DNA of 64,000 nucleotides from Laguncularia racemosa (Eukaryota > Streptophyta > Magnoliopsida > Myrtales > Combretaceae): NCBI GenBank assembly GCA_037954665.1, contig JBBMOL010000008.1, positions 10,323,559-10,387,558 on the forward strand, in the 5' to 3' direction. Made by a program: the position numbers and the translations under genes. Under the pieces are notes generated by a model that made no database searches, was not told the origin of the DNA, and saw nothing but the letters and a program-made list of their open reading frames with translations. Positions 1-11,611 of this stretch are shown piece by piece (positions within the stretch are counted from its first letter, which is position 1; the number at the start of each line of letters is the position of its first letter).

Positions 1-107
1 AAATCCCAAGTGTCATTAACATCCAAAGCATTTATCTCTTCTATCATAGCATCACGCTATGATAGAAACAAAAGAAGAAATAGGATATGTATATTAACAT
101 TTACCTT
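1..107 (-). pseudogene. Ty1/copia pol fragment (start of reverse transcriptase)
   Basis: Read on the minus strand, this end of the window encodes the usual approach to a copia reverse transcriptase: a YPISSFVS-like stretch followed, after a frameshift and small deletion, by a segment reading AMIEEINALDVNDTWDL. That matches the copia pattern of a methionine/glutamate-rich helix followed by N-x-TW-x-L. It continues the minus-strand copia integrase at 33,264-33,741, so the two pieces are halves of one element split by the Athila-like insertion at 108-33,263. The rest of RT and RNase H lies outside the window. About 50 residues normally found between integrase and RT are missing. Confidence 0.7.
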
Positions 108-660
108 TCTCAAGTGTTCAAAAACACTTATAATTATTTAATTTTTATTTGTTCTTTTTTTATCAATTTTATAAGCACATTTGATTAGATATTAAACTCA
201 AGTGGCTTATAGTTTGATTATAGGTCCTGAAAAGAAACTTTGGACAAAAAAAAAGAGCAAAATTGCACAAGTTTCACACAAATCAAAATTAAAATGAACA
301 AGTTGCGAAAGTGGGAAGAGGTGACACGGTCACCAACATCCCTGTGTTGGGAGCCATGTACTACCTATAAAGTAAAACCAGTTGAAGGACCAAATGCATG
401 ACCATACCAAGTAGCTGTGCCAAGCTACACAAGCAAGTGTCCGCTTGTCTTAAAGGCTATGTCGAAGCTAGTTTTCAAATATTTGTGAAGATTTTTTTGC
501 TAAGAAATACACAGTCACTTATACGGTTATGTTGAGGTTGTGTCACACATGAATTCTATTTTCCCATTCTATCACTGTTACTAAAGATTACTTTCCTAGT
601 TTATAAATAATATTGAATATGCAATTTCTTACTTGATGAAGTTGGGTTTCCCAATTTACT
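108..660 (+). repeat. Truncated left LTR of the Athila-like element
   Basis: Positions 112-650 align, with scattered differences, to the right LTR pieces at 11,612-11,979 and 17,105-17,245. Shared landmarks are AAAAACACTTATAATTATTT, GGGAAGAGGTGA and GAATTCTA. After GATGAAGT (about 643) the two diverge, and the left copy passes straight into TTGGTTGTTGGCA near 668. That may be a decayed tRNA-Asp-type primer site. The left LTR therefore seems to have lost roughly its 3' 900 bp. Confidence 0.6.
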
Positions 661-795
661 TTTGCTTGGTTGTTGGCAATTTTTGTACTTAACTTTAGTT
701 TGGGGAGAGTATGTGTTGTAGGAGTTAAAAATAAGGCAAAAAATAGCGAGGAACAAAAAGTGCTAAGAGATACATGGCCAACAGCATGATCATGT

Positions 796-1516
796 TGATA
801 CGATTCCAAGAGCTAAAATACGAGCACCAAAGAAATCAAAGTCAATCTGAGCTATAGGTGGCAGTACGGGGTCCAAAAAAGAGGACATAAGCATCGGGAG
901 GACCCAAGGCGAAGTTCGGCCAGCCTTAAGTCGGCCTTGAATAAAGGCTGGCTAAATTAGTTCTAAGGCCGTCGGCCTTAGTGCCGGCGTACACAAGTAG
1001 GCCGCCGGCCTTTGGTGCCGGCTTATATATTTAGGCCGCCCGGCCAGCTGGCCTTGAATGGCCTCGCACAAATTTTTTTTATGCATGATAAAAATAGTGG
1101 TCTTTAGGTATTTCGAAGACAGAATGTTATTTTGGTTGAAAACAAAAACACTTTGAGTGTGTGTGTGAATCCTTTTGGAGATTCGTGAATATTGAGAATT
1201 GATTTCACTTTATTCTTGTTGTTCTTATCAAATTCTTGGTTCTTATAGAATTTGTGGCGAGCATTGTTATTGAATTTCTTGGAATTCTTTAACTTTAGTG
1301 ATTGATTTATAGAACGTGGTCCCTATCGTTCTATGATTTGATTACAAATTAGTTTAATTTTATCAATCTTGGCATCTATAGATTGGTAATTTTATCCATA
1401 TCCTCTTAGTTTTTATTCGTTAGTACCAAATACAGAAAAACCCTAAAAATATTCAGGATTCCATTGTTATTGACGATTTGATTTGTGTGGAAGGATTCGT
1501 ATCCTATTCCTTATCA
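796..1516 (+). repeat. 5' LTR of element 1
   Basis: Begins TGATACGATTCC and ends CCTTATCA. It has a GC-rich block (about 905-1,070) of reiterated GGCCGGC/GCCGGCC words in an otherwise AT-rich LTR. At 721 bp it is longer than its 3' partner, which lost part of the GC-rich block. The differences from the partner mark an old insertion. Confidence 0.9.
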
Positions 1517-1518
1517 TT

Positions 1519-1536
1519 TGGTATCAGAGCAAAGGT
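1519..1536 (+). other. Primer binding site, tRNA-iMet type
   Basis: TGGTATCAGAGC, two bases after the LTR end, is the standard plant primer site complementary to the 3' end of initiator tRNA-Met. It fixes the LTR boundary and the plus orientation of element 1. Confidence 0.9.
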
Positions 1537-1735
1537 TGGGGGATTTGTGAATCAGAGCGGGTTAAATCAAATCGGTAAGGCTGTTGAATCTTAATTCAAT
1601 TGTAGTTTTAATTCAATACTGTTGTTGGTTGAAAATTGGGAATTTATTTTGATAAGTATTGCTGTGAATTCAATTGTTGGTTGTTGAATTGCTGTGAATT
1701 GGTGTTTTGGATAAGAAAAATTTTGATTGGTAGAG

Positions 1736-2626
1736 ATGTTGTCGCATGGAAGTATTAATAACAACACCAATGGGAATAATGCTGATAATGGGGGTAAGGT
1801 TGTGACTAGGGTTGAGTTCAATCAAATCTAAGATAATATTAGATTGATTATGGAGAGATTGGAGGTTAGGGATAGAAGAAGCCATAGTAGTGCAGGAATT
1901 AGGAGGAGACATTCTAGTGATGATTCTGATGCTCGTAGTGAAAGGAGTAGGAGAGGAAACAATGATGACAAGCGTAAGGAGATTGAAAACATAAAGCTGA
2001 AAATTCTACCTTTCACTGGTAGTAGTAAACCAAAGGAATTCCTAGACTAGGTACCACGGGTTGAGAAGGTGTTTGACTGTTATGAGTGGGATGAGCGCAT
2101 GAAGGTGAAGATGGTGTCTTTAGCATTCTCTGAATATGCTAGTCTGTGGTGGGATAAATTACAAACTGAGAGACGTAGGGCGAATGAGGAGAAAGTGCAT
2201 TCATGGGCTTTGATGAAAAGGTTGATGAGACGTAGATTTGTGCCAGATTACTATAAACAAGAGATGCTGATGGAGTTGCAATCCTTAAGGCAGGGTAAGA
2301 AAAGCATAGAAGAGTATGTGAAGGAGTTTGAGACACTAATGGTAAGGTGTGATATTAGGGAATCATCAGATGAATCCATAGCTCATTTCATCAATGGGTT
2401 TAAGATGGACATTGCCAATGTAGTGGAACTCCAGCATTATCAGACTCTAAAAGATGTGATTAAATTAGCCGGTCGGGTTAAGCAGCATCAGCGCAGGCGG
2501 GATCAGAAATCATATCACCACCATAAGACAGATGATGTCGAGAGGGAGAAGGAAAGGAGGGAAAAAGGAAGGCAGTCGCTAGTGAGGCTGTTGATTAAAC
2601 ACAACAAAAGAAGAGCAGGGATATAA
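1736..2626 (+). pseudogene. gag: gag of element 1 (capsid region)
   Basis: The frame opens with ATG at 1,736 and continues to 2,626 with stops at 1,829-1,831 and 2,048-2,050. The second follows FLD where related copies have tryptophan, so it is probably TGG to TAG. Residues from about 2,100 form the Retrotrans_gag capsid domain: a WW-D core (YASLWWDKL), then MKRLMRRRFVPDYY, SLRQGKKSIEEYVKEF and a VELQHYQTL helix. Close relatives occur at 13,739-14,911 (minus) and 51,750-52,436 (minus). A frameshift before 2,626 moves the zinc knuckle into another frame. Confidence 0.88.
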
Positions 2627-3335
2627 AATGTTTTAAGTGTTTAAAACTTGTCCATATTGCTTCTCAATGTCCTAATAAAAGGGTTATGGTCATAAAGGGT
2701 GACAAAGTCGAGAGTGAGGAAGAAGAACAGAAGAGTACTGAGGCAGAAGAGGAAGATGAAGACATTATAGCGAATCCAGTACAGGGAGACTTGCTGATGG
2801 TTAAGCAGGATGAAGTTGTTCCTAATCAGAGAGCCAATTTATTTCATATCCAAGGTATAGTGTAGGGGAAGACTTGTTTGATTGTGGTTGACACAGGCAG
2901 TTGCACTAATGTTGCTTCAGTAAGTTGGGTTACTAAGTTGGGTTTACAGGTGGAGCAGCATCCAAGACCTTATGCACTTCATTGGTTGAGTCCACATGGA
3001 GCTGTTCATGTACACAAACAGGTTCGTGTTCCACTAATTATTGGTGATTATACTGACGAGATTGTTTGTGATGTAGTTCCCATGGAAGCTACACACTTGA
3101 TCCTTGGAAGACCTTGGCAGTATGACCTCAGAGCTAAGTATGATGGATACACCAATGAGTATATCATTCAGCAACAGGGTAAGGCATACAAGCTTCTTCC
3201 TATGAGTCCAATTGAGGTACAACAAACAAAGTTGATTTGCCTTAAGAAGCTTAAGGGAAAGAGGAGTCTGTTTATGTGGTCTAGCAGGATGGACGATACA
3301 GATTCGAGGTCGAATCTTTTTCAACATGGAGGGAA
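2617..3335 (+). pseudogene. pro: gag zinc knuckle and aspartic protease of element 1, fused to integrase tail
   Basis: In frame 1, a CCHC knuckle (CFKCLKLVHIASQC, from 2,629) is followed by an acidic linker and a retropepsin. The catalytic triplet is intact: VVDTGSCTNVAS near 2,890. The flap and C-terminal substrate-loop segment read ATHLILGRPWQYDL. A TAG at 2,863-2,865 splits the linker from the protease. About 70 residues after the protease, the frame ends in SRSNLFQHGGN just before the LTR. This is the end of integrase, so the whole of RT-RNaseH-integrase is deleted between about 3,270 and 3,300. Confidence 0.85.
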
Positions 3336-3990
3336 CGATACGATTCCAAAAGCTAAGATATGAGCACCAAAGAAATCAAAGTCAATCCGAGCTATAGGTG
3401 GCAGTACGGGGTCCAAAAAAGGAGGACATAAGTGTCGGGAGGACCCAAGGCGAAGTTCGGCCAGCCTTAAGCCGACCTTGAATAAAGGCCAGCCAAATTA
3501 GTTCCAAGGTCGTCGGCCTTTGGCCAGCCTTGAATGGCCTCGCACAAATTTTTTTTATGCATGATATAAATAGTGGTCTTTAGGTATTTCGAAGACAGAA
3601 TGTTATTTTGGTTGAAAACAGAAACACTTTGAGTGTGTGTGTGAATCATCTTTGGAGATTCGTGAATATTGAGAATTGATTTCACTTTATTCTTGTTGTT
3701 CTTATCAAATTCTTGGTTCCTATAGAATTTGTGGCGAGCATTGTTATTGAATTTCTTGGAATTCTTTAACCTTAGTGATTGATTTATAGAACATGGTCCC
3801 TATCGTTCTATGATTTGATTGCAAATTAGTTTAATTTTATCAATCTTGGCATCTATAGATTGGTAATTTTATCCATATCCTAGTTTTTATTCGTTAGTAC
3901 CAAATATAGAAAAACCCTAAAAATATTCAGGATTCCATTGTTATTGACGATTTGATTTGTGTGGAAGGATTCGTATCCAATTCCTTATCA
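3336..3990 (+). repeat. 3' LTR of element 1
   Basis: Aligns with 796-1,516 but starts CG instead of TG and lacks part of the GC-rich GGCCGGC tract (655 bp). Ends CCTTATCA, followed by the CATGT target duplication. The purine tract ATGGAGGGAA lies directly upstream. Confidence 0.9.
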
Positions 3991-5060
3991 CATGTACTCT
4001 CCTGTACACACTGACACACCCAATAACATGAGTGTGTCATTGAAAGACTTAAAGACAAAGAGATACATGACCATTTGCATGCTAATGTTGATGACCATGT
4101 CACTAAAACACCCTTTGACTTGCTCATGCTGAAATATGACAAGGAACATACTTTAGCACAAAAAGATATATGCCCAAGTAAATGGTTGTGTACATAGTCG
4201 TGCCACTGCAACAAGGAATTTTAGAAATTAGAGTTCGATAGATACACGGGGTAGCTACATGACCATGTAATTGCCCGTGTTGACCCATATCCAGGTAAGT
4301 ACAAAAATTGCACTGAGAGTTACACAACCATGTGCATGGCCGCACACATGGCTATGCACATGAACCTAAAACGACATGCCCACTTGCATGATTGTGTAGA
4401 TGGCCACATCACCTTAAAGACTAGCACGCTTGAGAGTATCAAAAGGCAACACAAGCATCAACACAACCGTGTTGGGACTTGTGTTGCCCTTCTTGTAATT
4501 TAAATTCCACTTTATTTTCTCTCGTCTTTCTCTTCTATTTCACTTTTCTCTCACAACTCTCTCCCTCTAACATGAAAGTTCTCAACTTTCGCACTTCCAC
4601 ACCTCTCTTTTGCATTTTCCCAAGCAAAATCATCAACTAAGGTACGTTCTTTCTCTACTCTCTCTCTTTGCCTCTTGAATAAGAATTTTTTCATGGTGGG
4701 TTAAGTGGATTGTCGTAAGATGTCGTCATCCATGTGCTTGAAATCGTTAAAAAATGTAGCCTTTACATTTCATTCATTATGATTAAGATAGGAGCTAGGA
4801 TATATGTCATTAGGTCTGATCTATTGTCCTTTTGCTTATACAAGATAATGAGTTGCCATAACTAAGTAACATGCACGAGTTCTTTTTGGTTATAGTTTCA
4901 AGACTTTGCAACATCACCCGTGTAGATAGGACTACTTTTGCGCATGTTTTCTAGCAAACCTATTAGCTGTTAAATGTTGATGTTACCACCTCACTATACG
5001 TGTAGTTGTTGTCACTCCTTGTTCGACTCTTAGTGCTGTTAATTTTTCTTATAGGATAAC
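3991..5060 (+). other. Athila 5' internal region, non-coding
   Basis: Continuation of the Athila-like element after element 1. The first 450 bp repeats degenerate words such as CATGACCATGT and ACACATGGC, a pattern often seen in Athila leaders. From 4,500 a pyrimidine-rich stretch (TCTCTCG, CTTTCTCTTC) precedes ORF1. No reading frame with recognisable similarity is seen here. Confidence 0.5.
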
Positions 5061-5279
5061 ATGCCACTCAAACGCTCACACCAACATTCAAAGAAACAGT
5101 AAGTCAACACCGTTGGCACCAACGTACAACCGCCAGCCTATTGTCCCCATCAAAACCCCATGCTGCGATTTAATGCTCCAGTACACAAAAATTGCTTCGA
5201 GCAGCTCTGTGATAGGCCACTTCGACCCACCTACTACATTGATTGGGAAGCCTTGAAACAAGCAAGCCTAGATGATCAA
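5061..5279 (+). pseudogene. Athila ORF1, N-terminal part
   Basis: ATG at 5,061 opens MPLKRSHQHSKKQ, with an early stop. It continues into RFNAPVHKNCFEQLCDRPL and YYIDWEALKQASLDDQ. This is the N-terminal signature of Athila ORF1 (gag-like) proteins: an R-F-x(n)-F-x-x-L block, a basic R-P-L, then I-D-x-x-x-L. The frame is interrupted after DDQ and resumes at 7,981 with VHDKVRDSISFGDWDKLF. The join would give GTATGT as a 5' splice site at 5,280. Confidence 0.7.
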
Positions 5280-7981
5280 GTATGTAAAGACCACTAATAT
5301 AGAAACTAACTTAAAACTTAATACAAAACCTAGGTCAAAACCTAACATTGTAACACCAAAAATTCACCTTAAGATAACTTTAATAAAGATCATCACAAGT
5401 CAAGCTAAGGAAAAAGATTATCTATGTACTACTTAGAGAACTAAAGCATCACTTAGCTATCTAAACTCGGTTAGAAAACCTAAACACTCTATAATTTAAG
5501 TAGAAATTAAGAAAACCTACCTTAACTAAAAAAAAACAAAAAAGAAGAGTCAAAACAGATTAAAAAGGCCTAAAAGCCAAAATTTTCCTTAAAGATAAAA
5601 AGTTATAGTAAAAGTAAAAAACTTATAGTAAATAGTAAAATAGTAATTAGTAAATTGTAAAAGTGGATAAGTAAATAGTAAAAAAATAAGGTAAAGACAT
5701 TGGAACAACCCATGTCTTATCCCTACAAGACATAAAAAGGACTTGGTGACCCCATATTATTCCTAAAAATAAAAAGAAAATAATAAAATAATATGGTATA
5801 ATACACAAATTTAATAAAATACCCCATAAAAACATCATAATCACAAAAAAAAAAAAATTACCCCAACCAAATAGGTGTCACCATGCATGGAAATGATCAT
5901 AAAAAATCTCAAAAAAAAAAAAAAAACAAAATGGGGAACAAAACTTGAAAAAATTGTAGGAAAGTCAAACAAATTTTAAAAAATTCAAAACAAACCATAA
6001 AATTCACCAAAAATAAACAAGGTGTCCAAAATTCATAAAAATTTAACTAGACACTTTTTAATTTTTATAGAATATATGTGTAAATTTTCAGAATTATTTA
6101 ATAAAGAATTCATTAAAAAATAAATTAAATAGGGTGAAAACCATATAAATACTGACTTGACCCTTCATTCTAATTAAAACTCAAATTTGTTAGCTCCAAA
6201 CATAGTAGTAGGCTGATAGAAGTTTTCCCTCCTCCTTAGTGGTGGTGAATGCACTTTTAGGGGTGTTGGTAGCCATCGTGGTGGCGGTTTGTAATATAAG
6301 GTGGTTTTTTGGTCTAATTTTATATCTTGGTGATTTGGTGTCTTTTCTTCACAAAACTAAAGCCATGAATTCTATATATTTCCATGGTAATTTTTCTAGG
6401 ACTAATCTTCCATGTTTGATATTTTTTATAATTATTGCTAGTTATAGTATTATAAATGGTAATTTGCTATTTTAACATGAAATTTCATAGAGCTAGGTTA
6501 TGACGTAATTATGACTTTCATACTTTTACAAGTTATAGTTTATAATATTTAGAGTATTTTGGAACTTTTTTCCCCACTTGATAAAATATTTTCTAATTAT
6601 CTAGTATTTTATGCCCTTCTTTTACTAAAAATAGCCAAAATAACAATATTTTAATAAATTTATGAAAAATTCTAGTTTTCATTCTCATTCAAATATAATT
6701 TACACTACTTTATAGTGATTTATTACATGAAAAAAGGTATATTTCGATAATCTCCCAATTATGGTCCCCTTATTAAGTTCCTAATGATAACAAAAGATTA
6801 TAGTACCTAATTAAAAGTAAAATCCAATAACAAATGTTTTTGTTATCCAATATGATTTATTTATTTTCACCAACCAAATTTTCAAGCTTTAAAGTGATAT
6901 TAAAACAAACTATAGTTTCATCCATTGATTTCTAAAAGAATATAATCATGCGACAAGTATATAAAGTAAAAACAAGAAATGAGTAATGTTATTCTAAAAT
7001 TAAATTATTTCTTTCAATCAATTATCTATAGGAGTTTTCAAAATCACAAGTGGAATAAAGAATATCTAACTTAAGCCACCAAACAAGTAAGTGGCCTATC
7101 TCACGACAGTCTTTATTTTGTCAATAAGGGATTGTATATACATACCTATACTTGTAGTTTAGATTTTGTGTGTGCATGCAGCAAGTGTGAATGCAATGCC
7201 CGTGGTAGCTGAGCCTACCTACTTTGGTATGTTTGATTGATGCCTTTGAATATAAAATGTATTTGTGGCTTGGTTATAATACTATTTGATTGCCCCGAAA
7301 TTGGATTACTTTTATACTTATCTTAATAATTAAACATGCATTGCATCCTTTTTGCATTATTTTTGCTCACCAAATATCACCCATTGTGTGAGGACTATAA
7401 TTGTTGTCTTTCTTTAAACCTCTATGGAACTAAGTGATAGGAGAGGAGGTTGTCATATAGGACAAAATCTATCATATGGATAATCTTAATAGGTTTTGGA
7501 AGGACCTACATGAGGCTCCATTGCACAATGTTTTGCATATTGGTTAATTCCTTGAAAGCTAGGCTAGGTTGGGGTTAATTTCTCTAGTCTCATGATGAAC
7601 CAATCAACATCATGTGGATGGAAATATTGGTTACTGCATACACTCTTAAGGACTTGTTTCTCTTGATTAATACGTATAATGCTTATCTCTTACCATTGAT
7701 TGAGCATGTGCTTTTTTACTTACACCTTTATAGACTTTGTATCATTGGTAATCAGAGAATAGCAAAAATGTCACCCTTTAATGCGGTACATAAATGGGAT
7801 CAAGTGAGACTATATATGGATAAATTAACTTATTTGAAAAAGGTTTAGTTCATTATTCCTCGAGTAATTTTTATTTTACAAATATAAGCCTTACGCCTAC
7901 TAACTAATCATGAAGGTTTGTCATTCCAATGACCCTCATAATTAGTTAGTGAAGGTGATAAAACTGTCTATAGGTTTTCAG
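5280..7981 (+). mobile_element. Unclassified insertion or intron inside Athila ORF1, containing the 2.4-kb repeat unit
   Basis: About 2.7 kb of AT-rich sequence separates two segments of ORF1 that read on from each other. Positions 5,285-7,745 recur, inverted and diverged, at 39,215-41,660. Shared landmarks include TAGAAACTAAC near the start, AATTAAGAAAACCTACCTT, GTTATAATGTTATAAATAGT-like segments, GTGGCCTA, TTTATTTTGT and CATGCAGCA. The 5' boundary GTATGT and the 3' boundary TTTTCAG look like splice sites, but GT-AG splicing shifts the frame by one. No transposase, RT or terminal repeat is evident. It could be an Athila intron or an unknown element. Confidence 0.5.
7899..7950. repeat. Short perfect-looking hairpin
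   Basis: ACTAACTAATCATGAAGGT (7,899-7,917) and ACCCTCATAATTAGTTAGT (7,932-7,950) are inverted copies with two mismatches around a 14-base loop. It lies just upstream of the resumed ORF1. It may be a miniature foldback element or a structural end of the surrounding insertion. Confidence 0.6.
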
Positions 7982-10095
7982 TGCATGATAAGGTACGAGA
8001 TTCGATCAGTTTTGGGGATTGGGACAAACTATTTAGAATAGATGAGACGTTGTACATAGAACTAAGGATGCCACCAAGTAGGGCTTGGGACGAGTTTTAT
8101 AAAACCCAAACTTGACCCGCTATCCTATAAAGCTACCCATGACCCACCCCTTAAAACCCTTTAGGGTTTTAATTTAATACTCAAAACCTACCCCATTATA
8201 TGTACTATAAACTTGTAATCAGACCTACCTACCCACTAAGTCATCACTATAATTTGTGCCAATCACCTTCATGTGAAATAAAGAAACAAGGTATTATTAA
8301 GACTCTTACAAATTTTTTTTATCATTCATAAAAACATATACTAGAAATAAAGCAATAACTTGTTGTATCATGGCATAATTATTTATAGGGGAACAACTAT
8401 ATTAAATATGACAAATTGTAATTGTAATTCTCATAAAATAATCTTATAAAGATATTATTAGATCACACTTGTAAACTTGAAGTTTAATGAATGAATTTTA
8501 TTCAATCACACTCGAAAGTTACTGTAATAGAGTGTTTACTATATTATATAGACATTTATCCGAATTCTAAATTAAATAAAGCTCAATTTATCAATTACAT
8601 ATTCCTACAAGTTTATGACATAACTCACCAAATTAAAAAAAATTAACTAAGGTTTATCTCATCCTTTTCTTAAACCTTTATTAAAATTAACTGAAATTCA
8701 ACTCATCATCTTCTTTAATTATATTTATAACTATAAAGAGGAAAAAATTGTATAAATAGATTAAAAAGGATATGAGAATAAAGGATGCAGATGCGCTTAA
8801 GAAATGGGAATAGTGAGAATAGCAATAGAGATATGACTAGGGTTTCCTGAACTTTAACAAACAAATAAATAAATAAAGTCTTTTTTAGTGAAATGTGATA
8901 AGTTAATAGATTACAATCATTAATTTTTGAAATTTGAGTTTGAAAATATTATTACCTAGTTTTTTTTAGTGGGTAAGGTTTTCCCATTGGGTTTTTTTCC
9001 CCCTTAAAACCTAGATCCTGACCTAAAACCCTAAAGGGTTTTTGAAGTAATACTCAAACCTATCCTAAAGCCCTATAAGGTACTCTATAGGGTAATTAGC
9101 GGGTTAAGTAGGTTGGGTACCCTATAACAACTTACCCATTAGCATCCTTATAGAACTCACATTAGAGTTCATGATAACTTTGGCCTTGGGTAAGGATCAT
9201 GTCTTTTGAGGGATTGACAATGATATTTAGTTCCAGGTGAATGGAGACATGTGTCAAATGAGTATTACTCGGTTCTTTATACTAATGGGGTTATATGATG
9301 AAGAATTCATTAGGACAAATGTCTATGCGGCACTCCCCACAAATATGCTCTAAGGAGTAAGTGAGAGAAATTACTAGTGACATATTAGTATCGAAATAGT
9401 CTACTACTTGAAAAGGACTAAGGTATCCACATTACACAACCCAACTCATTGATACTTACATTAGCTACTAGCTCACACATCAAGCAGGTGAGGGAACAAT
9501 GTTGGCATGGTAGGTATTTCCAATATCTACTATTTGCATAGCATGATAGAGCGATGACCCATTTATCTTGCACTAGTGAGCTTTATTTGACATCAATCCC
9601 ATGATGCATAGGTCGGTTATATCTACTTTGGCCTATACATCACAAGATTGGTTAAGTAGATAGGAATATTTGGGAGACTACCACAAATGGAGTTGGCGTG
9701 CTCGATGACCCCCATACAAATTGAATCTTTATAGGCTATGGGAATAATTCCTAGGGAAGCTTTGTTCACCCCATTAGTAACAGCCTAAGAAGATGAGCAA
9801 GACATACCACCACCACCACTAGCATGCTCATCCACTGCCTCTAAGGAAGAAACATCTGACCTTTCGCGCATGATGCACCAAATGATGAGCATTCAGACGT
9901 CCATGTAGACTACTCAACAAGAGTATTGTAGGGATTTCAGGAGGAACTTCAAGTAATTAGGGTCAAGGGTAAACAAAGTTGAGAAATGTGTGGGGCACAT
10001 CTCTACACATGGCAACATTTAGATTCCACCGTTTGAGGATCTAGACGATGGGGATGAGGAGTATGGATGGCCCCACCAACTTGCCAAATGATGAG
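7981..10095 (+). pseudogene. Athila ORF1, central and C-terminal part
   Basis: Reads ISFGDWDKLFRIDETLYIEL up to the hAT insertion at 8,064 and continues beyond it as TLEFMITLALGKDHVF, then SITRFFILMGLYDEEF. These are the LTLEFL and L-G-L-Y-x-E-E hallmarks of Athila ORF1. Further on there is a region with the pattern RYPHYTTQLIDTYIS, a proline-rich PPPPLACSS linker and an acidic tail near 10,050. Stops occur at several places. ORF1 is thought to be the Gag of Athila. No zinc knuckle is visible. Confidence 0.68.
8064..9149. mobile_element. Non-autonomous hAT-type DNA transposon
   Basis: A 1,086-bp element bounded by 8-bp inverted ends AAGGATGC/GCATCCTT and perfect 8-bp target duplications ATAGAACT (8,056-8,063 and 9,150-9,157). 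Subterminal regions are inverted relatives rich in AACCC and GGGTT words (AACCCTTTAGGGTTTT on one side, CCCTAAAGGGTTTTT on the other), as in plant hAT elements that begin with an AGGGATG-like end. The middle is AT-rich with no transposase frame. Removing it restores the reading frame of Athila ORF1, confirming the boundaries. Confidence 0.9.
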
Positions 10096-11611
10096 AATGT
10101 AGAGGATCAAGTTTTTTATGCTATTTTTTGAATATTATCTTTGGCTTGTAATAACATGTGGACTATTTTATGTACTGATCATTGTAACTAAGTTTAGTTC
10201 TTTTCTTTTCTCTTCTTTTCTTTCATTATGCTTTCACTTTTCTTTCTTTTTGCAAGGACTTCTATACCGAATGATCATGAAATGGCATCAAGACTTTGTT
10301 GCAATAACAAAACCCAGGAAATACTCATTTTCTTTATCTCCCTTTCCTATTAGCTTTATTTTTGTATTTTTGTGTACATTGGGGACAATGTACAAAATTA
10401 AGTGTAGGGAAGGGGATATTACGAAGCCATGTTTGCACTACACTATTGATTTCTATAAATAGGAATCATCTAAGTAGCATCAATGCAACAATTAAATTAA
10501 ATTGCATTCACAAAATTAAACAACTTCTAGGTAAATTTTTTCAATTTTTCTGAAATTATTTTTGCTTGATGATTAATGGACTTATAAAACTTGATAGGAG
10601 TTAAATTGAAAAATCCATGTAAATTAGAATTACATGTTATTTAAGCTTAGAATTCAGAACTCAATATTGGAATGATGTCACTAGTTAGGAATTAGGAATT
10701 AGGAATTAGGAATCTATGTTTTTAAGCTTACTTTGATGTATGCCTATCTCCTAGAAATTTTTAAGAGCATTATGATCTTGAATAATTGATCAAATAAAGT
10801 TTGTCTCTTGAGGTTTTTCTTAAAAAAACAATAAAAACCTGGGAGTAATATATATATATATATATTAAGCAAATAAAGTTTAGTAGTAGGCCTCGTTAAC
10901 TCAAGTGATTAAGCTTGTAGGGTGCCCTTTGAGAGATAACACCTCTTGAGTTAAGTGAAGAGCTTGAGATCATCAGCTTAAAGCTCACTACATAGGTCAA
11001 GAGAAAAATATGAGAAAACTAAACTTATTAATAATAATAAGTAATGGAGTTGTTGGAGGTTTAAAGGGCTATCTTAAAACCTAACAGCCCAAGATCATCT
11101 GATGTGGGAATTATTGACCAGTGAAACTACTTCATGCTAAAAAAGAAAAAAAAAAGAATAAGTAAGGAAGGCTTTTAAGAGATAGATGCAATATACTTTT
11201 ATTTGACATTATGGTGCTTAACGAGATGAAAAAGAGAGTATACATTTTAGCTAAGTGGACAAAATTTTGGATAACTCTTTCTAGATTAGTTGATGTTAAG
11301 TATGGTCTTGAGTTTTAAAATCTCTATTTAAATGGCATGATGAAACTTTAATATTACATGAATTAACTATTGAACTCCAATATTTAGTGTTTGTAGTACA
11401 TTATTATATGATTGGGAAAGATATGTTCAAAGGTTGTTAATACTTTGATTTTTATTGGGATGAATGCAATTTAAAATTATAAGACTTATTTAGGTCAGAT
11501 GCAAACTAAGTAATGATTTTCTCTAGTAAATTAATCAATGAGGTGATCTTGCCTTGGTTGTATTATTATCTTTGCTTGAGAACAAGCAAAGGCTTTATTG
11601 TGAGGAAGTTT
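10096..11611 (+). other. Athila 3' internal region, non-coding
   Basis: Includes TACATTGGGGACAATGTACA (near 10,376), a post-ORF motif common in Athila, then AT-rich sequence. Within it are four TTAGGAA copies (about 10,686-10,712), a TA dinucleotide run (about 10,848-10,865), and a 250-bp stretch from 10,885 with AACTCAAGTGATTAAGCTT that resembles a decayed tRNA-derived SINE head. TTGCTTGAGAACAAGCAAAG at 11,572 marks the approach to the LTR. No pol sequence is present. Confidence 0.5.

Larger units (their letters stand above)
796..3990 (+). mobile_element. Ty3-type LTR element with gag-pro only (element 1)
   Basis: A 3,195-bp element with perfect 5-bp target duplications CATGT (791-795 and 3,991-3,995). 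It has LTRs at 796-1,516 and 3,336-3,990, a primer site for initiator tRNA-Met directly after the left LTR, a gag-pro reading frame, and a purine-rich tract before the right LTR. RT, RNase H and the body of integrase are absent. The protease runs into a short tail reading SRSNLFQHGGN, which is the extreme C-terminus of a Ty3 integrase. This is the structure of a non-autonomous TR-GAG-type element, here retaining protease. Confidence 0.88.

Noticed and set aside
6239..6475. 78-codon plus-strand frame in the 2.4-kb unit
   Set aside because: The inverted copy at 40.5 kb does not keep the frame, so coding is not supported.
10118..10462. 114-codon plus-strand frame with membrane-like stretches
   Set aside because: Falls in the AT-rich non-coding Athila 3' region and overlaps the conserved GGGGACAATG motif; no similarity to env-like proteins is visible.
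10686..10712. TTAGGAA x4 as an interstitial telomere
   Set aside because: Plant telomeres are TTTAGGG; this is a different heptamer in only four copies and fits simple slippage.
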